Source: Tricholoma matsutake
Lineage: Eukaryota; Basidiomycota; Agaricomycetes; Agaricales; Tricholomataceae
Assembly: GCA_026075535.2 (NCBI GenBank)
Contig: AP026547.1
Location: 310,001 to 374,000, forward strand
Length of the DNA: 64,000 bases
Direction: 5' to 3'
The notes under the pieces: generated by a model
Seen by the model: the letters and a program-made list of their open reading frames with translations, nothing else
Databases searched by the model: none
Told to the model about the DNA's origin: nothing
Shown: one piece after another, positions 42,554-53,990 of the stretch
How the letters are laid out: each line of letters begins with the position of its first letter
How positions within the stretch are numbered: position 1 is the stretch's first letter
Position numbers and translations under genes: made by a program

Positions 42554-43662
42554 GGCCAGCCTCATAATTCCTCCTTTCTGAAATATAGTTAGAAATTCTT
42601 TGTGAAACATTATATTTGAGACTAGATTTCTACAAACAGAAATTCAAAAAATTACCAATTAGAAATATACTTTGAAAATCAATATTTCTGTTTAAATTTC
42701 TCATGACATTCGAGTGTAGATACTGGAAGTATTTCTGTAAGGCAATGTTTAACTTATCAATTGCCTGAAAGGCTTTCAGAAATTAGATCAGAAAGTTTTA
42801 TTTTCTTGTCATGCTTTCTGATCCATAAAAGAATTTCTTTCTGGTTGGTCAAAGTCTGTGTGAAAGCGTGACTTTCACAAAGACTTTCAACAAGCCTTTC
42901 AGCAGCTGTTCAGTTTAACATTCTGGGAGCAGAGGGGCTGGCTTTTAATCTGCAGAAATAGTTTCAGAAAGGCTAGCTTTCAACCTCATGATTGGTATAG
43001 TGAAAGTAATAATTTCACATCAGGTTTTCAAGATTGCAAAAGGCAAAAATTCTAATAGAGATTTCACCACCTAGAAATATTAAATTTCAAATTCGTGAAA
43101 GGCAGTGCCCACTAGTGCCCACCCATGAAATTTAATATTTCAAGGTGGTGAAATCTCTATTAGAATGTTTGCCTTTTGCAATCTTGAAAACCTGATGTGA
43201 AATTATTACTTTCACTATACCAATCATGAGGTTGAAAGCTAGCCTTTCTGAAACTATTTCTGCAGATTAAAAGCCAGCCCCTCTGCTCCCAGAATGTTAA
43301 ACTGAACAGCTGCTGAAAGGCTTGTTGAAAGTCTTTGTGAAAGTCACGCTTTCACACAGACTTTGACCAACCAGAAAGAAATTCTTTTATGGATCAGAAA
43401 GCATGACAAGAAAATAAAACTTTCTGATCTAATTTCTGAAAGCCTTTCAGGCAATTGATAAGTTAAACATTGCCTTACAGAAATACTTCCAGTATCTACA
43501 CTGAAATGTCATGAGAAATTTAACCAGAAATATTGATTTTCAAAGTATATTTCTAATGGGTAATTTTTTGAATTTCTGTTTGTAGAAATTTAGTCTCAAA
43601 TATAATGTTTCACAAAGAATTTCTAACTATATTTCAGAAAGGAGAAATTATGAGGCTGGCCT
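42554..43662. mobile_element. 1.1-kb foldback palindrome inside gypsy C
   Basis: Two arms of about 540 bp (roughly 42,554-43,090 and 43,125-43,662) are nearly perfect inverted copies around a spacer of about 35 bp containing GTGCCCACTAGTGCCCAC. The outermost bases are GGCCAGCCTC and GAGGCTGGCC. Only a few mismatches were seen. The sequence is AT-rich with repeated GAAAT/TTTCA words and has no coding capacity. It looks like a foldback-type or long-TIR non-autonomous element. No clear target duplication was found. Confidence 0.88.
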
Positions 43663-44457
43663 TGTGTGGTCGACATCATGTTTTTGCAACGAAGAAAGTT
43701 ATTCAACCCGTACTCGGTTTCTGGCGCGTTTGTAGAGAAAAAGGAAGGAAAGAAGGACACTGCTTACGTTTTGACCGAATACTGTAAATTACATCTCCAG
43801 TCCCCTGATTCAATATGGAAATCCCGTGTTGTCAATGCAATAATCTGCCCCGATTTGCATACAGACATAATATTGGGCCTCGATTTTCTAGCCAGGAACA
43901 AAATCGTGGTGGACGCTGAACTACGCACGGTGGTCGCAAAAGAGAGTGGATACAATCTACTAAACCCTGACATACCACGCAAACGCGTGGCGCCGTTATC
44001 ACCTCCACAACAACGCAGAAAGATAGTGTCAGAGATCAAACTCGCACACCGTGAGATGAAGGCTGCTCAGCTAAAAGTGCACAACGAATTACTAGAATTG
44101 TTCAAGGAAAACCCGGAACGCTTCGATTTCGAAGAATACACATCTAAACCAGCAAATGTGATTGGCATGATTAGAAACAGGATTGAACAGTTGGCAGGAG
44201 AACAGATACTGCGAGCGCTAGATGCAAAATACAAAGAAACCTTCCGTGACCGTTTCCCACGTGACATCCCCCATGCGAAAGACCTCCCCACGGATGTATA
44301 CCACAACATCGACGTCAAACCAGGACTACCAGTGTCGGTGGGACGCGCGTATTCATGCCCTCGGAAGTACAGAGAAGGGTGGAAAACATTAATCGATCAG
44401 CATGTGGCGGCGGGACGTATACGCACCTTTCGCGTCGCCCTCGTTCATTATTCCTAA
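43663..44457 (+). pseudogene. Protease end and pre-RT region of gypsy C
   Basis: The frame resumes after the foldback with FNPYSVSGAFVEKKEGKKDT, then ICPDLHTDIILGLDFLARNK, the second half of the retroviral-type protease (ILGLDFL block). It goes on with the segment leading into RT (NIDVKPGLPVSVGRAYSCPR). It ends at a stop at 44,455 because of a shift near 44,420; the next frame continues the same protein. Confidence 0.85.
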
Positions 44458-47140
44458 AGCCGACAAATCAGTCTTACCTCGCTGGGTTAACAATTACCGA
44501 AAATTAAACACCATCATAATCCCTGACCGCTACCCTCTCCCTCGAATTGAAGACATCCTGGCAGACTGTTCAAAAGGAAGAATTTGGGGGAAAATAGATA
44601 TGACAAACTCGTTTTTCCAAATGCTAATGAACCCGGATCACATCAAATATACCGCGACACTGACACCTTTCGGTTTATGGGAGTGGGTAGTCATGCCAAT
44701 GGGACTACGAAACTCTCCGGCCACTCACCAACGACGTGTCACCCTCGCGCTATCAAAGCTGATTGGCAAAATATACCATGTATACCTCGACGATATCATC
44801 ATCTGGTCGTCAACGTTAGCAGAACACAAAGAAAATGTTACAAAAGTGCTGGACGCGTTACGGAACGCGCAACTGTTTTGTTCATTAAAAAAGTCAACAT
44901 TGTTCGAAACGGAAATGGATTTCCTAGGACATCATATCTCAGAGAGAGGAATCAAAGCGGATGGATCAAAGGTCGAAAAGGTGCTGAATTGGCAAGCACC
45001 GAAATCTGCAAAACAAGTACGCCAGTTCCTGGGACTTGTGCGATACATTAGCGCGTTCCTGCTGGCACTGGCAGAACATACAACGATCTTGACACCCTTG
45101 ACAAAAAAACAATGCAATGGATTGTTCCCCACATGGACCGCAGAACACCAGTTCGCCTTCGAAGTGATTAAAGGGCTGGTCCTAGGTAGAGACTGCCTAA
45201 TTTCAATTGATCAACATAATCCCGGAGACAATAAAATTTTTGTGACTTGCGACGCCAGCAAACGTCGAACGGGAGCCGTGCTATCCTTTGGCAAGACATG
45301 GGAAACGGCGAGGCCGGTGGCATTCGAGAGCCGGCAATGGAAAGGAGCAGAACTCCATTACCCTGTGCACGAACAAGAGCTGCTGAGTATCTTGCGCGCC
45401 GTAACGAAATGGCGTGTCGACCTATTGGGAACGCACATCAACATCTTCACAGATCACAAAACCTTAAAGAATTTTGATACACAAAAAGACCTTTTGCTGC
45501 GACAAGCGAGATGGATGGAGTACTTGTCACAATACGAGTACACGATCACCTATGTCAAGGGAGAGGACAATACCATAGCGAACGCGCTTTCCAGAATGCC
45601 CGAGGATACACCTTGCCCATCTAACACCCACGTCGCTGCAGTCTTCACAATCGAAAATGATCCCCTGTTATTTGCGAACATTAGGAAAGGATACAAACAT
45701 GACTCGTGGTGCACTAGCATCATGAAAGATCTAAAACGTGGAATGATTGACAAGAAATTGAACATCATACAAAAAAACGGCCTGCTTTTTGTGGGCGGTC
45801 GCCTAATAGTTCCAAAATACAAAAACCTGAGAGAAGACCTTTACCGTTTAGCCCACGACAATTTGGGACATTTCGGAGGAGAAAAATCATACTCAACACT
45901 GCGCAACGAATTTTACTGGCCCAACATCCAAAGAGACCTGCTGTCGGCATATATCCCGGCGTGCACAGACTGTCCAAGAAACAAAGCGAACACTAGCAAA
46001 GCACCGGGTCCGCTACACCCCCTACCGGTCCCGGACACAAGGTTTGAATTGGTGGGAATCGACTTCATAGGACCACTGCCGCTAGATGAAGGAAACGACG
46101 CAATTGTCACAATGATGGACCGCTTGGGAGCGGATATCCAGATCGCAGCTTGTTCGACAGAGATCACAGCGGAGGAATTCGCAAACTTGTTCTTCAACAC
46201 CTGGTACTGCGAGAATGGATGTCCGCGCGAGATAATCTCTGATAGAGATAAATTTTTCATCAGCAAATTTTGGAAAGCTCTAATGAAACTCACCGGAATT
46301 CGACACAAGATGTCCACCTCGTATCATCCTGAAACAGACGGCGCATCAGAGCGCACAAACAAAACAGTGGTACAATGTTTACGGTACCACGTCGAGCGAA
46401 ATCAGAAGGGATGGACAAATGCACTACCAAAGGTCCGCTTCGACATCATGAATACAGTCAACGCATCGACGGGTTTCTCCCCCTTTGAACTCAAGACAGG
46501 AAGGTCACCGAGGCTGTTGCCCCCCTTGGCTAACGAAACGAATGATGGCGAAGACGCGACACAGACAGCGAGAGCGCTCCTGGAGAAAATTGATAACAAT
46601 GTGAAAGGCGCACAGGACACCTTGCTAGGAGCGAAGATTTCGCAAGCCCACCATGTGAATAGCGATAGACAAGCAGATCCAGAATACAAAGTCGGTGATC
46701 GAGTGATGCTGGCGACGGCACGACGAAGGAGGGATTACATGCGTGCCAAGGACGGTCGAGTCGCGAAGTTTATGCCGCGTTTTGACGGACCGTACAATGT
46801 TCTAGAAGCACATCCGGACACGTCGACATACAGATTGCTACTACCGCCATCTGCAAAACAACATGGGAATTTTCACGGATCACAACTGAGGACACACGTA
46901 CCTAACGACCCTGAACTTTTCCCAAATCGAGAGTTGGAGAGGCCAGGACCAATAGTCACCGAGGACGGAGTGACCGAGTACTTCATCGACAAAATACTGG
47001 ACGAAAGATCACGAGGAAGAGGGAAACAGTATTTGGTGCAGTGGAAAGGATACGGAGCAGAGTCGGACTTGTGGCTGCCGAGGACAGAGTTGCTGGAGAC
47101 GGAGGCATTGGAAACATGGGTAAACCGAGAGAGAGAATGA
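44402..47140 (+). pseudogene. RT, RNase H, integrase and chromodomain of gypsy C, open 912-codon frame
   Basis: After the frameshift the rest of pol is completely open. Reverse transcriptase has SFIIPKADKS and the catalytic box VYLDDIIIW (Asp-Asp at about 44,789-44,794). RNase H includes VTCDASKRRTGAVLSFG and TDHKTLKNF. Integrase has the zinc domain (HDNLGHFGGEKS, CTDCPRNK), then VGIDFIGPLPLDEGNDAI, IISDRDKFFISKFW and SYHPETDGASERTNKTVVQC, so all three acidic residues are present. A chromodomain ends the protein (QYLVQWKGYGAESDLWLP). Taken alone this half could fold; as an element the copy is dead. Confidence 0.9.
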
Positions 47141-47161
47141 ATTTTTCAGAACCGGGGCGGG

Positions 47162-47364
47162 TGTAAGAGAGTCGCCTCTCCTACAACAAGCTACTACACA
47201 CACAACACGAGATACAACGATCGATCGACGGCTAACGCGATCACATGCTGATCACGTGTTCTAGGTTGACAGAACTTGTAGTAAACTACCTTTTCTTAAT
47301 CCCACACTACGTTCATCTTTTGTCTAGTCTCTTCTTGAGTGTAGGGAGAGCAAACTCCCTTCCA
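47162..47364 (+). repeat. 3' LTR of gypsy C
   Basis: 203 bp, TGTAAGAGAG to CCCTTCCA, preceded by GGGGCGGG at 47,154-47,161. It is followed directly by the CAAAG duplication. Confidence 0.9.
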
Positions 47365-47389
47365 CAAAGGTTGTTTTGCTCTATCTCAA

Positions 47390-48010
47390 TAATTAGCTAT
47401 TTATTCCCCTTGCAAATTGGTATTCTACATTGCATATAGTATATCTACACTCTCCCCAAAGAATTAGCTGAATAACCCAACCGTTCCTTTTTTGTATGCA
47501 CCCCTTCCTCCTAGTTTACCTAAGAAACCCGTCCCACCATATTTCCACAATTCCTCAACGGATCATTTCGCAAATTTGTATTTTACATTATATATAATAT
47601 ATATACACCCTCTCCTAAGCATTAGTTGAACGATGTAACCGTTCATTTTTGGTATGCACCCCTTCCTCCTAGTTTACCTAAGAAACCCATCCCACCATAT
47701 TTCCACAATGCCTCAACGGATCCTTTTGCAAACCTGTATTTTACATTATATATAGTATATATGTCGCCTCCCTTAAGCATTAACTGAACGACTTAACCGT
47801 TCTTTTTTGGTATGCACCCCTTCCTCCTAGTTTACCTACAAACCTCGTCTCATTATATTTCCACAATGCCTCAACGGATCCTTTCAAAAATTCATATTTT
47901 ACATTGTATATAGTATATATACACACTCCCCTAAGCATTAGGTGAATCACTTAACCGTTCTTTTTTGGTATGCACATCTTCCTCCTAGTTTACCCAAAAA
48001 GCTCATTTAC
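47390..48010. repeat. 158-bp tandem repeat, about four units
   Basis: The marker GTATGCAC..CTTCCTCCTAGTTTACC recurs at about 47,494, 47,652, 47,810 and 47,968, an exact 158-bp period. Units also share a TATATA stretch, AACCGTTC and CCTCAACGGATC. The array begins just after gypsy C and lies within the hAT-like element. Confidence 0.9.
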
Positions 48011-48440
48011 TGTATTTCAATGTGAGCAGTGTGAGTCAGGGCACCATCTACTGGGCTTGCACACCCCTTGGAGCCAAAGCAGTATGTAAATGGATGCATG
48101 TAGAGGTGGGGAGTGATGGAGCTATGCACCAGAGACCAGGTTGAACCAAGCAGTCCCAAAAAGGCAATAAACCAAATCCCCCTTCACAATGGTGCGAAAA
48201 ACTTTGTATAACACTTGTATTGTACTACTCTATACTTAAACTGCCAATTACACACTATAGAACTTGAAAAATGGCAGGTAGTTACCGTGGTGAATCAGAC
48301 CTGTGGTGTTCTCAAAATAACCGTGGTAAAAAACCGGCACCGTGGTTGCGGTGTTCAAACGGGTGCGGTTTTGACAGGTACGGGTGCGGTGTCGGAAAAT
48401 CTTACCCGCGGTGTGACCCGTGTTACACCCTAATGGTAGA

Positions 48441-49133
48441 TTCAACACGTGACATACCCTTGTGTCGTACTCACCTCAGTCCTTGTATTAGAGACTGAGG
48501 TGGTAGACCATCTGTCTACTGGTATATATACATTGAGACAGACAAAAAGAAGAGATAAGAAAGGTAACCTAAGTGTGTTTGTCACACGCATAACAAAGGG
48601 GTGCGCTAAAGATAGCACACGCATCAATCGGCGCAGCCGACTCTTCCACATTGGGTAACACGCCATTCACGGTGTGTCTCTCAACACTGCACACCATAAT
48701 CTGAACATCACCTGAATTCATTATATATCCAGTTGACCTGGAATTACAATCCTACATGTACCATGCTATAACCTGTCATTACAGTATGTTTATGGATGAA
48801 AAGGACGTAATTGCCTGATCGAGCGACATAAAGGTCCTCAAGGGTTGAAATGACTAAGCAGAATTTTGGAGGCCTGCAGCCTGCTGAGTGCTGTCATGCT
48901 GGAGCGTGCATAACCAATGACCGGTAGTTGCAGGGCCTGATTATATACGCCTCCACCAGATTCATTTCCTCGTGCACCTACAACAGCTGAGCTCATCGTA
49001 CTTGTCGGCAGGGTTTAATTAGAAAAATATATTCTAAGTAATAAGTCCGGTTTCTGAACCCTACAGATAGTCACCCAATAAATAACTAACTGATTGTCAT
49101 AGAAAAGGTTGGAAGATGGCCTTGTAAAAGTTC
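48441..49133. other. Downstream flank of the oxidase gene, LTR-like repeat
   Basis: At 48,465-48,689 is an LTR-like stretch ending CTCAACA, related to 39,420-39,630. The rest, up to the oxidase stop codon, shows no gene and should include its 3' untranslated region and poly(A) signals (AATAAATAA at about 49,077). Confidence 0.4.
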
Positions 49134-51161
49134 TCAGACAGTCTTGCAAAGGATCTCGTCGTCCCAACCCTCTGAATTAACACCCTGCCGAACAATCAGT
49201 AGGTCTTTCGGATCAAGGGCCTCCTTGAATGCGCGGAGACGAGGGTAATGGTTTCCCCAATAGGTCTCCTGGAAGTTGGGCTGAAAGATTGCAGGCTGAG
49301 AAGCAGATAAGTAGGGTGTACTAAATGTTATAACATGAACTAACCTCATTGACGTAAGATCCAGCATTCGTAGCGACTACCCGAATGCCGTTCGCCAAGT
49401 TCGTAACATTCTGTTCGACCGCCTGAATGTCCTGGACAGTCGCCGTAGTGACGTTCCAGCTAAGGGAGATAGTGAGATCGCTCAGCATTGTACGGAAGGC
49501 CGGGTTGACAGCCATTGCATCAGGATCGACCTTTGATACGGCTCCACCTCCGACAAGGCTGTATGACAAGAATCAGTTTTAACTAATCTGAGAAGGAAAG
49601 TTGTACAAACAAGGGGCGGCCGTCATCAATTGCCGTAAGAGCCTTTGCCAATGCCAAAGTATTGTTTTCGAAATTCTGGCGGGGTATCAAGACAGATGCA
49701 ACGGCAAGAGGGATTCCGCTGAAGTCCCCAACGGTATAATTGAACCCGATACCATTCTGACTGTTAATAAAGTTGTCTTGGTACCACTGCTCAAAGCCAG
49801 AGTAAGATTTCGTTACTTCCAAATCAATGACAACGCCGGGTATCTGAGATATGGTATTATAAAAGCCTTGGAGTGTCGCATTTGCATTGAGATTGGTAGG
49901 AGGATTGCCGAGCGCCACGAGCGTCAGGAAGAACTGACTGCCGGTGTAAGGCCAGAACCCCGCCCATCCAGCATCAATCAGAGCAGGGTGTGCCTTGACC
50001 CACTCGTTGAATAGTTGGAGACGTGCGACATCACTGGTGGTATGACTAACAAGGAACACTGCAGTGATTGGCTCAGCTGGATGAGTCAAATACGTCACAG
50101 ATGTGAGAATTCCAAAACTGGGACCACCGCCACCACGCAATGCCCAAAAGAGATCAGGGTTTGTGTACGGGTTGGCAGTAACATGCGATCCGTTTGGCAG
50201 GACGACAGTTTCTTCCACGATGTTGTCGACTCCTAGCGATCTATTCAGACTTTAACCTTTTTGTTGCAAGGAAAAGACGAACCTAGGCCATAGAAAGGCG
50301 ATAAAATACTGTGACCGCCTCCCATGGGCCAACCACCACCAGCTCCGACAGTTCCTCCGGCACCGATACCTCCGACGACGACTTTTCCGTGCTGGGCCAC
50401 AACGTTGTACAGATGTCCCCACTGGACGCCAGCTCCGATAGTGACAGCTGAAATGTCATTCGATTAGCCAGCAATAAAAATGGGTTGCGAATCTTTACGT
50501 ACTAGAGACACCTTGAGTGTTAGAGGGAGCACCTTTTGGAATGAAAGTGTCAGAAAACGTGATGTTCTGCATGTTATGGGTCCATAGCATAATGGACGAT
50601 TCTCCAAAACTGCGACCTAAATTCTCGTGCCTTCGATAACGGATGTCAGCATACATGACAAAAACCCCCAACGAGAGAGAATCCTCACCCAGTGTTCTTC
50701 ACGGTCAGTTTCAAATTGTGCTCAGAGGCAAATTTGACAGTATTTTGAATGTCAGAGACCGTCGTGACGTTGACAATGCCCCAAGGTACTCTTCCCTGGA
50801 AGCAAGTACTGCTTTGAACGTTTCCGAAGGGATCACATTGTTCAATGCCCGTCGAGTTGATGATCGATTCCCAGTTTATGAACTGTAATGTATTTGGAAG
50901 GGAGGCGCGGAACGTGCCATTGTTCCAATTGTTCTTAACCAAGTCGCAGGCAGCTTGGTTGAAGCTCGGATCATGTGGGAAACACACGGACGCGACGGGG
51001 CGAGGATGGATCAAGGGATGCGAAAGGGTCTCTTCGAAGGCAGAGATTACTTGCTGGCTTGGAAAGCAGGAGTTACCGGGAAGGCATTTGCAAGTCGCTG
51101 CGGCCTGAATTGGAGAAATGGCCACCGTGAGGGCGAAAGCAAGGTATGACAGCCTGAGCAT
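49134..51161 (-). CDS. Secreted FAD-linked oxidase (berberine-bridge type), six exons, intact
   Basis: Exons on the minus strand: 51,161-50,689, 50,630-50,503, 50,447-50,283, 50,232-49,611, 49,558-49,345 and 49,280-49,134. Total 1,749 bp, 582 residues. The five introns are 50-64 nt with GT-AG ends and keep the frame. The start is a signal peptide (MLRLSYLAFALTVAISPIQA). The FAD-binding PCMH domain begins near residue 115 (GRVPWGIVNVTTVSDIQNTV). His159 in KNTGHENLGRS is the likely 8-alpha flavin attachment. The motif GGGWPMGGGHSILSPFYGLG has Val where two-site flavoproteins have Cys, so a single covalent bond is expected. NPDLFWALRGGGGPSFGI follows, and the C-terminal BBE domain is NFQETYWGNHYPRLRAFKEA. 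Many N-glycosylation sites fit secretion. Relatives oxidise alcohols or sugars and make hydrogen peroxide; the substrate here is unknown (isoamyl-alcohol-oxidase-like is my best guess). Confidence 0.93.
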
Positions 51162-51198
51162 GTCGAAAGGCGTGAGGACAATTCAAACGCGCAACAGG

Positions 51199-51207
51199 CA
51201 TTTATAG
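51199..51207 (-). promoter_or_regulatory. TATA-like box of the oxidase gene
   Basis: The minus strand reads CTATAAATG, ending about 37 nt before the ATG at 51,161. This predicts a very short leader. It is the only TATA-like element close to the gene; the assignment is by position. Confidence 0.5.
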
Positions 51208-51261
51208 ATATGGTCGAGTACCGCCATGCCAGTGGCGCCCATTTGCGTTTCATATAATTGC

Positions 51262-52807
51262 AGGGTTTGGAGTTAGCGTGGGTGAAAGTGCCTGGTGCGG
51301 GTCGTCACATGGACTTTATTCTGTTCCTATTTTGGTTGATATCAGCCAAACATCACATGGATTCTGTGCCCTTTTCCCAGTCTGCACTAAAATGGAGAAA
51401 GAATTATCAAAGAATAGTCTGAATTTTCTTCACCTGGAAAATGCCAGCGAACTTGAGACTCATTTTCGGATATCAGACAGATCTCCTTGGGCAGAAAACT
51501 GGCTACTGTCCGTTGTGTCAGAGTACCAGGGAGCTGTTCCGGTAACAAGGTAAGTAGATGCGAGGAGCTCGAGATGGAGCTCACAAAGCTTCCTATGTGT
51601 ACCACCTGCCACTACCTGCATGATGAGAAAATCTGGATGCAAACGGAGAGCATGGCGGACAAGGCCAAATTTAAGCCTCCCGACTTTTATTTCGCCCGTC
51701 TGATAATGATTGAATCAGGATTGAATGAACGACCTGTACAAATCCAAATACCGTAAAGACCCTTGTCGGCAACCAAACCTGGGGTGAGGTTTGAGGTTAC
51801 GCTCTGTAAGCAGCAGAACGTGATATCAGTCAGGTGCCAAGGTGTACCTGCTGTTCATTGAAATCCCGACGAAGATCGATGATTACCAAGTTCCCGCCGT
51901 ATGTTGTCGTCGTTCCCAATGATGTCAACGAGGTCTTCCATCACATGTACACAAACCCTAGCATTACATCTTATGACATCAGTCTGAAAGAATGAATTGG
52001 TTTCTACATCCTTGTAATTGTACATGAGCAAGGGGGTATCATGCAGTGTATCACTAGCACTGCTCACCGTCAGTGACAATGATAAAACATGTCCGCAATT
52101 TGCCGCAATTCCACAGCCCCCGTAATTCCGAATGACTGCGACAGCAAACCGACAACCGAACAATGTTTACATAAGCTTTTGATCTTACAAAGTGTCGACC
52201 TTGCCTGAACAGATCTAAAAGTTTTGAAAATTTGTCGGTCAGCGCGGGTTTCACCTAGATCCGAAATGAACGGTATTGGCCCGTCCTGCACAGCTGTTAA
52301 CATTCGAAAAGGTGCTAGTCACAGCGGAACAAAGCACACACTCCGTAGAATATGCTATGTAAACGTCATTTTCTCTGCCGGCGCCTCAGTAATGAGTGGC
52401 GTACAAATGGCGTACAGTCAAAGGGGGACCCCGGGTCGATTACGCAACTGGAAACACCGGCACTGCGGGACACCAAGGTTACGTGATAAGTATCGGAAAC
52501 AATGAAGTGATAAGTATCGGAAACATTAGTAGCGGTCAAACATGTTGAATCTTCAACCCCAGTCAAAAGTCCATGCCTCAGTATCCCCGCGGATGCCTGG
52601 GAAACCCTTGAGATCCCTTTTCATCCCTTCGGATCCCTTATTGGAGGGATCAAGGTGGAGAAATGAACGATTTAGCATCTTACCTCGGCTTGAAATTTAA
52701 TTTAAATGACGTAAGTAGGGATTGTTGAGTTGATCAACTGACAATGTCACGTTCTTTTGCGTCGCGTCGCGTCGCGTCATAATTTGTCTTGAGTCTAAGT
52801 TCCCCTT
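51262..52807. other. Intergenic region between oxidase and Plavaka remnant
   Basis: No gene is supported. It contains a direct repeat GTGATAAGTATCGGAAACA (about 52,479 and 52,506), TCGGATCCC-type repeats near 52,595-52,650 and a GTCGC array at 52,760-52,778. Open frames here show no motif. Confidence 0.5.
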
Positions 52808-53990
52808 ATGCATATTCCCCCTCCTACTGATTCCACCAAAACCAAGATATGCAAGTGCCTGAAATACTGCAAAGGAGGAGCTTGGGTTACAACGAGGCAG
52901 TTAAGATATCATGCTACTATTAATGCTCGCCAAGAAAGGACACGGGCTGCTCTCATCTGTAAACCTGATGATAGTCCTCTCAGTAACTTGGTGATCTTGA
53001 CTGGTGTTGTTGTGTTCTCTAGGCAGCACCTAGTGGTTCTTGTGCTCCTGATACTCAGCAGAATGCTTTTGACAACTACGACAACAACTTCTTGGGCGAT
53101 ACCGATATGGATCTCTTCGAGCCGCCTCCTCCCATCCCTCCAGTTCCTCCCATCCCTCCAATTCCTCGTCAACCTCTCTGTTATGACACTTTCCCTCGCG
53201 CTTTTCTCGAGAATCTAGTGCTTTCTCAGGATATGATAGCCAACATCCGAAACGCACGACTCGAGGATGATATTGACGATGACGACATTCTCGAACAACT
53301 TCGAAATCCATCGAGAGAGGTTCCTGAACTCGACGAGCAGACTCAAATATCCCTTGAGTTGTTCAGTTCCTTGGCTGCTCACCCCAAATCAGCCTATGAG
53401 GAGGCACGCCGAGTATTCAACAAAACTCGCCCTGACAGTCCTTTCCATTCATATTGGGTTGTCAAAAGCCACCTCGAGAAGATCTCTGGGATCACACAAA
53501 TTGAAACTGATATGTGTCAGAATTCTTGCATCGCGTTCACTGGCCCTTTTGCCAACTTGGAACAATGTCTTAAATGCTCTGAGGCCCGATACAATGATAA
53601 GAAGCCTGGCAAAGTTCCGTACAAGCGATTTTACACTATTCCACTGGGCCCGCAACTACAAGGGCAATGGCAGACTCTAGAAGGCGCAAATCGGATGCGC
53701 TATCAGAATCGCAAAACTGAGGCCATCCATGCGAAGTTCAATCAGAACCCTGGAAAACCTATCGATACATACGAAGACATCTATGACGGCTACCAGGAGG
53801 CAGTGAGATCTGGACTTATCAAAGAGGACGACACTCTTGTCTTATTTTCTCTAGACGGCGCTCAGCTCTACCGCGAGAAGAATTCCGACTGCTACTTCTT
53901 TGTCTGGATTATTCTCAATTTGAGCCCCGATATCCGCTGCAAAAAAACTTACATTCTTCCTGGCGGCTTCGTTCCTGGCACACTGTTCAG
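52808..53990 (+). pseudogene. Plavaka-type transposase, N-terminal part
   Basis: ATG at 52,808 starts with a Cys/His finger (CKCLKYCKGGAWVTTRQLRY followed by HATINAR). An intron at 52,959-53,026 (GTAAAC to GGCAG) keeps the frame into exon 2. There, a Pro-rich stretch precedes the conserved core: DMCQNSCIAFTGPFANLEQC, KCSEARYNDKKPGK, FYTIPLGPQLQ, LVLFSLDGAQLYREKNSDCY and FFVWIILNLSPD, then KKTYILPGGFVPG. The Asp in SLDGAQL is the first expected catalytic residue. The match stops near 53,980 where unrelated repeat DNA begins, so the C-terminal half is missing. Confidence 0.82.

Larger units (their letters stand above)
40608..47364 (+). mobile_element. Ty3/gypsy chromodomain retrotransposon, family C, full length
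   Basis: LTRs lie at 40,608-40,815 and 47,162-47,364 and the target duplication CAAAG at 40,603-40,607 and 47,365-47,369. Gag, protease, RT, RNase H, integrase and chromodomain are in order. It is disabled by a 17-bp duplication in gag, a 1.1-kb foldback insertion in protease and a frameshift near 44,420. The two LTRs differ by several transitions and small indels, so it is older than the copia element. Confidence 0.92.
40334..48432. mobile_element. Probable hAT-like element enclosing gypsy C
   Basis: ATGGTAGA occurs at 40,326-40,333 and 48,433-48,440. Just inside are TAGTGTATATCACGGGTGCGGG on the left (starting 4-5 bases in) and, in reverse complement on the right, TAGGGTGTAACACGGGT; both ends have G/C-rich subterminal repeats (GGTGCGG, CGGTGTA). 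Removing the nested gypsy leaves about 1.3 kb, including a tandem repeat, and no transposase. The few extra bases at the left end and imperfect ends make this a moderate call. Confidence 0.45.

Noticed and set aside
44402..47140. Gypsy C pol as a live gene
   Set aside because: Although open for 912 codons, it lacks its own start, follows a frameshift and the element has a broken gag and protease.
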